Part shown: piece by piece, positions 34,470-43,192 of the stretch
How the letters are laid out: each line of letters starts with the position of its first letter
How positions within the stretch are numbered: the first letter of the stretch is position 1
From: Terriglobia bacterium
GTDB lineage: Bacteria > Acidobacteriota > Terriglobia > Terriglobales > SCQP01
Length of the DNA: 64,000 nt
Direction of reading: 5' to 3'
NCBI GenBank assembly: GCA_021323595.1
Contig: JAJPKR010000026.1
Span: 1 to 64,000 of the forward strand
Made by a program: the position numbers and the translations under genes
The notes under the pieces: generated by a model
Seen by the model: only the letters and a program-made list of their open reading frames with translations
Told to the model about the DNA's origin: nothing
The model's database searches: none

Positions 34470-34883
34470 TCACAGTTTGCTGCACGAACAACGGAAGCCT
34501 TCAGCCTTTTCCTGATGCTGGGGATGGCGCAGCGCCGTCCATTCCTTCCAACCCACGTTCATTTCCTGGACCATGAACCCCCGCTCTGCCAACTGCAGAG
34601 CCGCCTTCGCCGAAAGCTGTCAATCGTGGCCCCAGCAGTAGGTCACGAGCGGACGATCTTTGGGCAATGACGGCACCGCCTGCTCGATTTCATCCAGCGG
34701 CACGCACAGGGCACCGGTAATGTGGCCGGCGGCGAAAGGGGCACGCCCGCGCACATCCAGCAAGACGAAGTCAAAGCGACCCTTCTCGATCCCGCTCACG
34801 ACATCGGCGCGCTGCCTTTCCGCGCGCAGCTTGCGGGCAAAGTAGTCGCGGTTGGCTTGAATCTCCTGCTCGCTAAACGGCAT
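34470..34883 (-). CDS. Rhodanese-domain protein with in-frame TGA (candidate selenoprotein)
   Basis: Read to the TGA at 34620-34622 the protein has 87 residues and stops inside the rhodanese active-site loop (LVTYCWGHD). Reading TGA as one residue, the frame continues for 49 codons: QLSAKAALQLAERGFMVQEM, then NVGWKEWTALRHP and a tail FRCSCSKL, ending at TGA 34470. That continuation is exactly the missing C-terminal half of a rhodanese domain (KAAL.LA..GF.V.EM..GW.EW). I recall relatives with YCWGPGCNGA-type loops, which would put cysteine where the TGA (residue 88) falls, five after catalytic C83. The start has AAGGAG eight bases before ATG. With read-through the gap to the PQQ-dehydrogenase gene shrinks from 157 to 7 bp. 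Selenocysteine is the preferred reading; a nonsense mutation is the alternative. Confidence 0.7.
34583..34601 (-). promoter_or_regulatory. SECIS-like hairpin downstream of the in-frame TGA
   Basis: On the minus strand GCTCTGC-AGTTG-GCAGAGC forms a perfect 7-bp stem with a 5-nt loop, starting 18 nt after the TGA; the loop begins 26 nt after it. Bacterial SECIS elements are hairpins with the apical loop roughly 16-37 nt from the UGA and a G among the first two loop bases; here the loop starts AG and contains GUU. It is inside the coding frame, as bacterial SECIS elements are. Confidence 0.55.
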
Positions 34884-35040
34884 GAATCGGACTCCTTCAA
34901 ACGGCTGAAACGAATCGAGGCCAGATTATCACGCACCCTGCACGGCAGCTCGGAGACGCGGGTCGCGCGGGCGCAGCGCCCGGCTTGCGGAGGAGAGCGC
35001 AGCCGGTTGCGGGGCGCCGGGCCGGAAAGGCACCTAGCGG

Positions 35041-35646
35041 TTAATGAACCAACCCGACTCGGTCCATCGGCCAATAGGCAAACGAGGCCTTGCCGTAGAT
35101 GTACCGGCGGTCGAGGCAGCCCCAACTGCGGCTGTCATTCGAAGAATTGCGATGGTCGCCGAGCACGAAATAATGATGGGCCGGCACCACGATCTCCGGA
35201 TAGCTCCAATGATCGCGAAAGCGCGGCAAGACATAGGGCTCGATCATTCGCTGGCCGTTGACATAGACGATGCCGTTCACGATTTGAATCGAGTCGCCGG
35301 GCAAGCCGATCACGCGCTTGATGAAGCTCTTGCTGGGATCGAGCGGATACCAGAAGACCACCACATCGCCGCGCTGGATGCTTTCGAAGTCGTAAACAAA
35401 TTTGTTGATGAAGATCCGCTCGTTGTTTTGCAGGCGCGGCATCATGCTGAAGCCTTCGACCCGCACCGGCTGGTAGAGGAACAGCACGAATATCAGCGCG
35501 AAGATCGTGGCCAACAGCAAATCGCGGAACCAGCGCCAACTGAACAGAACCCAGCGCGAAGCTTCCGCCGACGGCGCTGGCGCGGCGAACGGCACGACCG
35601 GCTGCGGCGATTGGGACTGCGAATCCACGCGAACGCTCGCTTTCAT
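35041..35646 (-). CDS. lepB: Signal peptidase I
   Basis: A 201-residue type I leader peptidase that cleaves signal peptides on the outer face of the inner membrane. After a Pro/Ala-rich cytoplasmic start comes one membrane helix (DLLLATIFALIFVLFLYQPV, about residues 42-61), then the catalytic serine in VEGFSMMPRL (S67) and the general-base lysine in KSFIKRVIGLPGD (K110). The end has HYFVLGDHRNSSNDSRSWG, the family box E. The start at 35646 is chosen because upstream codons lack family sequence and would overlap the next gene. It is the third gene of a minus-strand set with the DHS-like and unknown genes. Confidence 0.95.
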   Translation of the reverse strand: MKASVRVDSQSQSPQPVVPFAAPAPSAEASRWVLFSWRWFRDLLLATIFALIFVLFLYQPVRVEGFSMMPRLQNNERIFINKFVYDFESIQRGDVVVFWYPLDPSKSFIKRVIGLPGDSIQIVNGIVYVNGQRMIEPYVLPRFRDHWSYPEIVVPAHHYFVLGDHRNSSNDSRSWGCLDRRYIYGKASFAYWPMDRVGLVH

Positions 35647-35675
35647 TTTACGGCGTGTCCGCCACCGCCACCCGG

Positions 35676-36782
35676 CTAGCCGCGCCGGATGCGACGCAAT
35701 AGATCGCCCTCCCATTCGAACCGCAAAGGCTTGCGGCCTTTGGCCAAGCGCCGCTGCAGCGCATAGCCCGCCAGCAAGGGAAAGGAAACGGAAGGCTCGA
35801 CAAAGCACATGGCCGTGGTGGCGCGCGAGCGAATCTTGCCCCAGCTGACCGCCTCTTTGAGCGTGCTACCCGACAGCCCGCCCCAGTGGGGATTGTCGGC
35901 GGTCAGCTGCAACGCGTAGCTATGCCCTTTCTCGGCGCCGAAGATGTAGCCCATCACAACGGAATCGTTGATGTAGTTCTTGGGCACGCCGCCGGCGATG
36001 TAGATAGCGGCGGTCTTTTCCGATTGCACGACGATCTGCGTCAGCTCGTAGTTGTCCCGAATCGAGTCGATGGCCATGCGGCCGCGCCCGGATTGGCGCG
36101 CACGATGGTAATGATGAGTCAAGCCAATACCGATGGAGGAATCGTTGATCGCGGGCACGAACATGGGCACGCCGCGGCGGGCGGCGGTGGCGACGATGGA
36201 TTGGCTGTCGTCGAGCTTGCCGCCGACGTATTCCATGTAAGCGCGCGAGGAATAGTTGCCGGGCGGCAGCTCGTCGGCGAGGTACCCCAGCCACGTATCG
36301 GTTTCCATGAACTTCTCTTCGTCGACGTAAACGTCGTAGATGCGATCGATCAGAAGGTCGTGCAGGCGGCTGTCGTCGGCCTGCGGATCGCCGACGAAGT
36401 GGCCGAAGCCGCGCGCCTGGTAAATGTCCTGATACAAGATGGCGCCGGTGGAAACGATGACATCCACGAATCCGCCGGCGACCCAGTCGCGCAGGATCTT
36501 GCGCAGGCCGGCGGCGATGAGCGGTCCCGCCAGGCCCAGGAGCACGGTGGGCCGCTGACGATCTTTGTAGAGGTTGTCGAGCACCTCTGCGCACAGGCCG
36601 AGGTTGCGCGCCTGGATCGAGGCGCCGCGCATGGCGCCGACGAGGTCGGCGACGGTCGTGACCCGGTCGAAGTCGATGGGCTGGACGCGCTGGCGCAGGA
36701 TTCGGCGCTTGGCGCGAGCGTCAATGCGGCCGGCCGGAGCGGAGAGCGTGGATTTGGGCACGGGATCGTTCCTCTTGGGCAA
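35676..36782 (-). CDS. Deoxyhypusine-synthase-like protein
   Basis: A 368-residue member of the deoxyhypusine synthase family. The NAD-binding region has LLGLAGPLIAAGLRKILRDW and VDVIVSTGAILYQDIYQARG. The active-site lysine is recognisable in IYIAGGVPKNYINDSVVMGY, and the downstream LKEAVSWGKI matches the eukaryotic enzyme, which transfers aminobutyl from spermidine to eIF5A. Bacteria lack eIF5A; bacterial relatives are thought to act in polyamine metabolism (for example homospermidine formation), so the function here is an inference from family. Neighbours are lepB and an unknown gene, with no polyamine genes in sight. Confidence 0.85.
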   Translation of the reverse strand: MPKRNDPVPKSTLSAPAGRIDARAKRRILRQRVQPIDFDRVTTVADLVGAMRGASIQARNLGLCAEVLDNLYKDRQRPTVLLGLAGPLIAAGLRKILRDWVAGGFVDVIVSTGAILYQDIYQARGFGHFVGDPQADDSRLHDLLIDRIYDVYVDEEKFMETDTWLGYLADELPPGNYSSRAYMEYVGGKLDDSQSIVATAARRGVPMFVPAINDSSIGIGLTHHYHRARQSGRGRMAIDSIRDNYELTQIVVQSEKTAAIYIAGGVPKNYINDSVVMGYIFGAEKGHSYALQLTADNPHWGGLSGSTLKEAVSWGKIRSRATTAMCFVEPSVSFPLLAGYALQRRLAKGRKPLRFEWEGDLLRRIRRG

Positions 36783-36804
36783 TCTGGGGTTCCGGGCAAT
36801 CGGG

Positions 36805-37545
36805 TCAGGAAGCGCGCCGGCGCGGCCGCTGGCGCACTATCTGCAAACTGTAGCCCCGATTGGGGGGATAAAGCCGTTCGAGCACGCGCACCCGCTCGTA
36901 CAGCGCATCCGGCGAGAGCGGGTTGGCGTGCGTCTCATCGATCAGATCTTCGTAAAAGACATCGGTGAAAAGAGCGCACATGTAGACGCCCAAAGCGTCC
37001 GTCTCGGCCGCGCGCCGATAATTGCTCTCGACTTCCGGGTCCGGCGTGCCCTTGCTCCGCAATTTGCGCGCTTCTGCCCGCCAATCCTCGGTCTCGGGCG
37101 TTAACTCGCCGCCCGGCTGATCCAGCGCACGATTCAGCAGTTCATCGAAATCCGAACGCGCGGGCGGTTCCAGGGAGGCGATATACGCCACTTTATCGAA
37201 GAGCTCCATCGCCAGGCCGTAGCGATCGTCCTCATAGAACTGCAAGCTGATCAGCAACAAATTGCCGGTCGGCTTGATGTCGAGATGATGGCAGAGTTCC
37301 TTACGCTCCTCGCCTTCGGCCGCCGGTTCCGTGACCACGGCCACGCCCCGGCGCTGCTTGACGATCCAAGGGACGAAATAGCATACGGTGCGCCCCATGC
37401 GTTCGACCACCCCATTAGGCACGGTCGCCACCAGCCGCTCGAGAAGGCCCGGCAGCCCCGGGTCGCCGTTGGGCAAGAACGCGAAACGCAGGTTGTTGGG
37501 CGCCACGCGGACCTCGCTAGCGCGAAGCACTTCTTCGATGGTCAT
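36805..37545 (-). CDS. Conserved-looking protein of unknown function
   Basis: A 246-residue soluble protein starting MTIEEVLRASEVRVAPNNLR. I see no signal peptide, membrane helix or known motif. The sequence is rich in acidic and Leu residues with segments such as NGDPGLPGLLERLVATVPNG, DIKPTGNLLLISLQFYEDDR and a basic C-terminus RQRPRRRAS. It is 22 bp upstream of the deoxyhypusine-synthase-like gene on the same strand, so probably co-transcribed. The ATG at 37545 is used; a longer frame to 37662 would run into the region in front of dprA. Confidence 0.7.
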   Translation of the reverse strand: MTIEEVLRASEVRVAPNNLRFAFLPNGDPGLPGLLERLVATVPNGVVERMGRTVCYFVPWIVKQRRGVAVVTEPAAEGEERKELCHHLDIKPTGNLLLISLQFYEDDRYGLAMELFDKVAYIASLEPPARSDFDELLNRALDQPGGELTPETEDWRAEARKLRSKGTPDPEVESNYRRAAETDALGVYMCALFTDVFYEDLIDETHANPLSPDALYERVRVLERLYPPNRGYSLQIVRQRPRRRAS

Positions 37546-37664
37546 CCCGACACAGTATACAAAGCGCGCGCCGAACGAACCGGTGGACGCGACATGGCAA
37601 CGCGGTCCATGCCCCACGAAGAGGGGAATTGCCGAGAAATTGGGTTCACAGTTAGGCTCCACGC

Positions 37665-38813
37665 GTGGCGAGTTCCGCGTCGATTAGCGCCGAAGCCGAA
37701 GAACTGGCGCGCTGGCTGGGCCTAACGCTCACGCCCGATTTGGGTCTCCGCGGCATTCACAATTTGTTGCGCGCCCTAGGTGGTCCGGCGGCCATCGCCG
37801 CAGCTTCTCTGACCACGCTCGAGGGCTGCGGCATCGCACCGGCGGCGGCACAGTTTCTGCACTCCGGGCGCGCCTGGGAAGCCGGCTTTCGCGAGTTGGA
37901 GCGCACCCGCGCGCAGGCGGTCTCGCTGGTAACGCTGCACGATCCCAACTACCCGCTGCGTCTACGCGAAATCTTCGACCCGCCCCCGGTGTTGTACGTG
38001 CGCGGTGCCATCGAGGCGCTCGACCGCTTTTCCGTTGCCGTGGTCGGCACGCGCCACCCCACGATCTATGGCCGCACCATGGCGGAGCGTCTGGGCCGCG
38101 ACCTATGGGCCTGGGGCCTGGCGGTTGTAAGCGGCTTGGCGCGGGGCATCGACGGTATCGCTCAACGCGCCTGCGTCGAGGCCGGCGGCGTCAGCGTGGC
38201 GGTACTGGGAACCGGTGCTGACGTGCTCTATCCCAAAGAAAACGCAAAAATTGCCGAAGTGCTGCTGGCGGCGGGAGGCGCCGTGATTTCGGAGTTTCCT
38301 CTCGGCACGTATCCAGCGCCACAGAACTTTCCCATCCGCAACCGCGTGATCAGCGGGCTCTCGCTCGGGGTCGTGATCGTCGAAGGCGGCGAATACAGCG
38401 GCTCGCGCATCGCCGCGCGCACGGCTCTGGAGCAGGACCGCGAAGTCTTTGGCGTGCCCGGCCAAGCCACCAATCGCCAAGCCTGGGTGCCCAATACCTT
38501 GATCAAGCAGGGAGCGAAGCTGGTCACGGAAGCCAGCGACGTGGTCGAACAATTGCCTTTCGAAGTACGCCAGCGGCTTTCGCCTCCTCCTGCGACTTCC
38601 GGCCGCCGGGCAGCATCCAACGAGAGCACGCCGCCTTTGGAGGCCGCTCTGCTGGCAAGAATTCGCCCTGGAGAAGCAGCGCAACTCGACGAGCTGGTGG
38701 AGTTCCTGCGCGACCAGGCCGGATTACCCGAACTGTTGACCGCGCTCTTGGAGCTCGAGTTAAGCGGCAAAGTGCGGCAGCTACCGGGCAAGAACTACAC
38801 CCGTGCGGAGTAG
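37665..38813 (+). CDS. dprA: DNA-processing protein DprA (Smf)
   Basis: A 382-residue DprA starting at GTG. The Rossmann core contains VAVVGTRHPTIYGRTMAERL, VVSGLARGIDGIAQRACVEA, GAVISEFPLGTYPAPQNFPI, RNRVISGLSLGVVIVEGGEY and SGSRIAARTALEQDREVFGV, all diagnostic. An N-terminal SAM-like helical part and a C-terminal winged-helix-like domain flank it. DprA loads RecA on incoming single-stranded DNA during transformation, and together with pilT in this window suggests competence may be possible. topA follows 103 bp later, as often seen in bacteria. No clear Shine-Dalgarno precedes the GTG. Confidence 0.95.
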   Translation: MASSASISAEAEELARWLGLTLTPDLGLRGIHNLLRALGGPAAIAAASLTTLEGCGIAPAAAQFLHSGRAWEAGFRELERTRAQAVSLVTLHDPNYPLRLREIFDPPPVLYVRGAIEALDRFSVAVVGTRHPTIYGRTMAERLGRDLWAWGLAVVSGLARGIDGIAQRACVEAGGVSVAVLGTGADVLYPKENAKIAEVLLAAGGAVISEFPLGTYPAPQNFPIRNRVISGLSLGVVIVEGGEYSGSRIAARTALEQDREVFGVPGQATNRQAWVPNTLIKQGAKLVTEASDVVEQLPFEVRQRLSPPPATSGRRAASNESTPPLEAALLARIRPGEAAQLDELVEFLRDQAGLPELLTALLELELSGKVRQLPGKNYTRAE

Positions 38814-38916
38814 GGCGCCGACGAGGCCCCACCCACGGTTCGGCGGGAACATGGTAGTCTGCGGTCCGAGGTCCCGTTCCTCCCCGTAGTGGCCTTATCC
38901 CAGAATCCAGAAGTCC

Positions 38917-41406
38917 ATGGCTAAATCGATCGTCATCGTGGAATCGCCCGCCAAGGCCAAGACCATTGGCAAATATCTGGGCGGAGAATACGAAGTCCTC
39001 GCCTCGCTCGGGCACATCAAAGACCTGCCGAAGCGCGACCTCGGCGTAGACGTAGACAACGGGTTCGAGCCCACCTATACCGTCATTCCCGGCAAGGAAA
39101 AGGTGCTGGCGCAGTTGAAAAAGTCCGCGCGCGCGGCCAAGGAAATCTATCTGGCGGCTGATCCAGATCGCGAAGGCGAGGCGATCTGTTTTCATCTGGC
39201 GGAGGAACTGGGCGGCAACGGCAAGAATAAGACGATTCGCCGCGTCACCTTCAACGAGATCACCAAGCGCGGCGTGCAAGAGGGATTTGCCCATCCCACG
39301 GACATCGACCGCAACCTGGTGGACGCGCAGCAAACGCGGCGCGTGCTCGATCGTCTGGTCGGGTACCAAATTTCGCCGCTACTTTGGGATCGCGTCCGCC
39401 GCGGCATCTCGGCCGGCCGGGTGCAGACGGTGGCACTGCGGCTCGTCGTCGAGCGCGAGCGCCAAATCCGCGCCTTCCAAAAAGAGGAATATTGGACCGT
39501 CGACGCCCATCTTTCGGCGGGCAAGGCCCCGTATTTCGACGCGCGCCTGTCGCGCCAGCTCAATGCCGACGGCACGCTACCCAAAGACGAACTCAAGATT
39601 ACGAATGGAGAGCAGGCCGAGGCGCTGCGCCAGGCACTCGAACGCGCCCGCTACCAAGTCGCCGCTGTGGAGACCAAAGAGCGGCGGCGCAATCCTCTGC
39701 CGCCCTTCATTACCAGCAAGCTCCAACAAGACGCCGGGCGCAAACTGCGCTTCAGCGTCAAACGCACGATGGCGCTGGCGCAGCGTCTCTATGAAGGCAT
39801 CGAACTCGGCGCCGAGGGCCTGGTGGGCCTAATCACCTACATGCGCACCGACTCGACCCGCGTCTCCCCCGATGCGGTGAAGGACGCCCGCGAATACATT
39901 GGCCGGCAATTCGGCAGCGCCTACTTGCCCGAGAAGCCGAATGTCTTCCCCAGCAAGAAAGGAGCCCAGGACGCCCACGAAGCCATCCGCCCCACGGCTC
40001 CGGCACGGGACCCGGAATCGATCAAAAAATACCTGAGCGAAGACGAGTACAAAATTTACAAGCTCATCTGGCAGCGCTTTATCGCCTCGCAGATGCCGGC
40101 GGCGCTTTTCGACCAAACCAGCGTGGACGTGCGCGCGACCGACGCGGCCGCGACAGCCCCCGCCGTTTATCAGCTGCGCGCCACCGGCTCGGTGCTCAAG
40201 TTCGACGGGTTCCTGAAGATCTACGATGAGAGCAAGGACAAAGCCGACGAAGAGGACGAGGCGCTCAAGCACAAGCTACCACCGCTCACGGCCGGCCAAG
40301 ACCTCAAGCTGCTCTCGCTCAAGCCCGAGCAGCACTTCACCGAGCCGCCGCCGCGCTATACCGAGGCTTCGCTCGTGAAGGAGCTGGAGGAGAAAGGCAT
40401 CGGGCGGCCTTCGACCTACGCCGCCATCCTCTCGACGATTCAAGACCGCGGCTACGTAACCAAGACCGGCGGCAAGTTCGTGCCCTCGGAATTGGGCATG
40501 GTGGTCACCGACCTGCTGGTCGAGAACTTTCAAGACATCTTCGATCCGCTTTACACCGCCAAACTCGAGCAAGAACTGGATGAAATCGAGGAGGGGCGGG
40601 AAAAGTGGACCGACGCCATGCAAGAGTTCTACAAGAAGTTCAAGCGCAACCTGGCCTACGCCGAAAAGCACATGGCCAACATCAAGCGCATGGAGCGGCC
40701 CACGGAGCTGGTCTGCGACAAATGCGGCAAGCCGATGGTGGTGCGCTGGGGCAAGCATGGCTCGTTCCTGGCGTGCAGCGGCTATCCCGAGTGCACGAAC
40801 ACGCCCGAATTGACGGTCGATCTGCCCGATCTCGAGAACGCGGAAATCAGTCCCGAGGAAAACGAAGAGTATTGCGAGAACTGCGGGCGGCCGATGACCC
40901 TCAAGCGAGGGCGCTTCGGCCAGTTCATGGCGTGCACGGGCTATCCGGAGTGCAAGACCACGCGCCGGCTCGACCAGCAGCAAAAGCAGCCGGATGTTCC
41001 GCTGGATGAGAAATGCCCGCAATGCGGCAAGAACTTAGTGCGCAAACATGGGCGTTATGGGGAGTTCGTGGCGTGCAGCGGCTATCCGGACTGCAAATAC
41101 ATCAAGCAGAACCTCGTCGGAGTCAAGTGTCCGAAGTGCGGCGAAGGCGACCTGGCGGAAAAGCGGTCGCGGCGCGGCAAGGTCTTTTACGGCTGCAATC
41201 GCTATCCCAAATGCGACTTCAGCCTGTGGCAGCGGCCCATTGCCGAGAAGTGCCCGCAGTGCGGCAATCCGTATTTGGTGTACAAGGCGCTGAAGGCCGG
41301 TCCGGTTTACGCCTGCGGCAAAGAAGACTGCGACTACCAGCGGCCCGCGGATGAAACCGAGCCGGTTGCGGCGGCGCGCCCGGCGCCGGCGGAGTCGCGC
41401 GCCTAA
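38917..41406 (+). CDS. topA: DNA topoisomerase I with five C-terminal zinc ribbons
   Basis: An 829-residue type IA topoisomerase relaxing negative supercoils. It starts MAKSIVIVESPAKAKTIGKY (Toprim), with ADPDREGEAI as the metal-binding DxDxE and the catalytic tyrosine in LITYMRTDSTRVS. The C-terminus holds five C4 zinc ribbons: CDKCGKPMVVRWGKHGSFLA, CENCGRPM, CPQCGKNLVRKHG, CPKCGEGDLAEKRSRRG and CPQCGNPYLVYKALK, each followed by a second pair of cysteines. Many bacteria have three to four, so five is slightly more than usual. Gene order dprA-topA is common. Confidence 0.97.
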   Translation: MAKSIVIVESPAKAKTIGKYLGGEYEVLASLGHIKDLPKRDLGVDVDNGFEPTYTVIPGKEKVLAQLKKSARAAKEIYLAADPDREGEAICFHLAEELGGNGKNKTIRRVTFNEITKRGVQEGFAHPTDIDRNLVDAQQTRRVLDRLVGYQISPLLWDRVRRGISAGRVQTVALRLVVERERQIRAFQKEEYWTVDAHLSAGKAPYFDARLSRQLNADGTLPKDELKITNGEQAEALRQALERARYQVAAVETKERRRNPLPPFITSKLQQDAGRKLRFSVKRTMALAQRLYEGIELGAEGLVGLITYMRTDSTRVSPDAVKDAREYIGRQFGSAYLPEKPNVFPSKKGAQDAHEAIRPTAPARDPESIKKYLSEDEYKIYKLIWQRFIASQMPAALFDQTSVDVRATDAAATAPAVYQLRATGSVLKFDGFLKIYDESKDKADEEDEALKHKLPPLTAGQDLKLLSLKPEQHFTEPPPRYTEASLVKELEEKGIGRPSTYAAILSTIQDRGYVTKTGGKFVPSELGMVVTDLLVENFQDIFDPLYTAKLEQELDEIEEGREKWTDAMQEFYKKFKRNLAYAEKHMANIKRMERPTELVCDKCGKPMVVRWGKHGSFLACSGYPECTNTPELTVDLPDLENAEISPEENEEYCENCGRPMTLKRGRFGQFMACTGYPECKTTRRLDQQQKQPDVPLDEKCPQCGKNLVRKHGRYGEFVACSGYPDCKYIKQNLVGVKCPKCGEGDLAEKRSRRGKVFYGCNRYPKCDFSLWQRPIAEKCPQCGNPYLVYKALKAGPVYACGKEDCDYQRPADETEPVAAARPAPAESRA

Positions 41407-41475
41407 GCCGGCCGAGCGGCCGGGCGACTGCGCGGCGCCGGAATGACGGTGCGTGCTCTCCGCGGCTTGGCGCGA

Positions 41476-42816
41476 CTACCGGGGCTTAGCGGCGCGATGC
41501 GCGGCGATGAGCAAGGGATCATACAGCGGCGCCAAATCGGGATGGTAGGCGAGGTCGAGGAGCTCCAACGCGTCCAGCGAAAGCCCAGCCGTCAGCGCCG
41601 CCGCGGCGGCGTTGAGGCGCGGCATGACCGCGCCCGACTCGCCGACAATTTCGCACCCAAGCGGCCGGCGCGAGGGTCCATCGTAGATCAACGCGAGCCT
41701 CAGGCGGCGGTGGCCAGCATAGCCGGGCTGAGCTTCGGCTCTGATCAGTTCGGCTCGGGGCTGAAAACCGGCTGTGCGTGCTTGTTCCAGGCTGAGCCCG
41801 GTCCGGCCCGCTTCCAAGCCGAAGATACGAATCGCGAGGCTGCCGAGCACGCCGGGAAAGCGCGCCGGCGAGCCGCCGGCGGCGTTTTGGCCAGCCACCC
41901 TTCCCTGTTGATTGGCGGCGGGCCCGAGCGGAATCCAGGCCGCGCGACCGGAGACGAGGTCACGCGTCTGGGCGCAATCGCCGGCGGCCCAAATCGCCGG
42001 CAGGTTGGTCTGCTGGCGTTCGTCAACCTCGAGCGCGCCGGTGGAACCGAGCGCGACGCCGGCGGCGGCGGCCAAGCCAATGCTGGGGCGCAGGCCGGCA
42101 CAATCGACGGCGAAGTCCACATCGCAATCCCCGGCCGTCGTCTCCAGCCGGACGCCTTCGGCCCGCGGGGCGCGCACGCGGCGCACGGCGACGCCCAACT
42201 CCACGGCGATGTGCCGCTGCGCCGCCTGGGCGACCAAGCCGGCCATTTCCTCGCCGAAATGGTGCAGCAATCTGGTTCCACGCTCGAAGAGACGCACCGC
42301 CAGGCCGCGTTGCGCCAGCGCCTCCGCGACCTCTAACCCGATGTAGCCGCCGCCGATCACGGCCGCGGCGCGCGGCCGCTGCCCACGGCAAAAGCGGTCG
42401 AGGCGCTCGGCCTGCTCCCAGGTATAGGCGCGGAAGAGCAAGCGATGATCGGCACCGGGAATCGCCAGGGCCGATTCCGCGCCGGTTGCGATTACGAGCT
42501 TGTCGAAGGCAAGGGTTATTGGCCGGCCGTCGGAGCGCACCAGCACCTGACGCCGGCTGGGGATGATCTCGAGCGCTTCGTGGCGGGTCAGCACCTCAAG
42601 TTTGCGCCGTTCGGTGAACTCCTCGAGAGGATGGGCGCGGAGCGCGGAGAGGGGCAGCGCGCCGGCAAGAAACGCGGGCAAGCCGCAGGCACCGTAAGCC
42701 ACCGCGGGACCACGCTCAAGCACCGTGATCTGCGCCTCCGGCGCCAAGCGCCGCGCTCGGCTGGCGGCGCTCATGCCCGCCGCCACACCGCCGATCACTA
42801 GGATTCGTTCCGCCAT
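41476..42816 (-). CDS. Pyridine nucleotide-disulfide oxidoreductase, CoA-disulfide reductase/NADH oxidase type
   Basis: A 446-residue flavoprotein. FAD-binding ILVIGGVAAGMSAASRARRL at the N-terminus is the signature of the CoA-disulfide reductase/Nox group. A single catalytic cysteine lies in AYGACGLPAFLAG. The NAD-binding loop is AAVIGGGYIGLEVAEAL near residue 160, and the flavin C-terminal box is IWAAGDCAQTRD. The C-terminal dimerisation domain ends with LLDLAYHPDLAPLYDPLLIA, matching the family 'LAYxPPFAxxxDPL', with the substitution PPF to HPD. It probably reduces CoA disulfides or polysulfides, or O2; the choice cannot be made from sequence. The ATG at 42816 puts the FAD motif at the start. 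Confidence 0.88.
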   Translation of the reverse strand: MAERILVIGGVAAGMSAASRARRLAPEAQITVLERGPAVAYGACGLPAFLAGALPLSALRAHPLEEFTERRKLEVLTRHEALEIIPSRRQVLVRSDGRPITLAFDKLVIATGAESALAIPGADHRLLFRAYTWEQAERLDRFCRGQRPRAAAVIGGGYIGLEVAEALAQRGLAVRLFERGTRLLHHFGEEMAGLVAQAAQRHIAVELGVAVRRVRAPRAEGVRLETTAGDCDVDFAVDCAGLRPSIGLAAAAGVALGSTGALEVDERQQTNLPAIWAAGDCAQTRDLVSGRAAWIPLGPAANQQGRVAGQNAAGGSPARFPGVLGSLAIRIFGLEAGRTGLSLEQARTAGFQPRAELIRAEAQPGYAGHRRLRLALIYDGPSRRPLGCEIVGESGAVMPRLNAAAAALTAGLSLDALELLDLAYHPDLAPLYDPLLIAAHRAAKPR

Positions 42817-43192
42817 GAACTTGCCCGCGATTATAGTGCCAGGGCTCATGGCAGGCGGATCGCCGACGCCGGAAGCAGGCGGCCATTGCGCGCTGGCGCA
42901 TGGCGGCAGGCGGCGGCACCGATCGCTGTTGGGGCGCCGCCGCAGGCCGCGCAGCGGCCGTCCGCGCGCCGTCCGCTGGCGCCAGGGGCGACGACCACGT
43001 AGCGCGCGCCGGCAGCGCTCGGGCGGCCGCCGGCGTCACCCGGCTGGCTCGCCATCGTCGCCGGCGTCCTGCGCGCTGCATAGCCGGAGGACGGCGTGTG
43101 GGGGCTTGTTGGCCAAGTCGGCACCCCGCCGTTGGTTCAGGTGTGCCGACCCAGGACGCTGTGCTAGCGTCGCAGTTAGCCAGCCGCGAGCC
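42817..43192. other. Intergenic region upstream of pilT
   Basis: About 375 bp with no supported gene. Open frames on both strands are Arg/Ala/Pro-rich and lack ribosome-binding sites, typical of chance frames in very GC-rich DNA. The region should hold the divergent promoters for pilT and the flavoprotein, but I cannot identify a clear -35/-10 pair. Confidence 0.45.

Noticed and set aside
42725-43192. N-terminal extension of the pilT frame
   Set aside because: PilT begins canonically at MHIDDILRLALERKASDIHL (43193); the 156 upstream codons are Arg-rich noise overlapping the flavoprotein gene.
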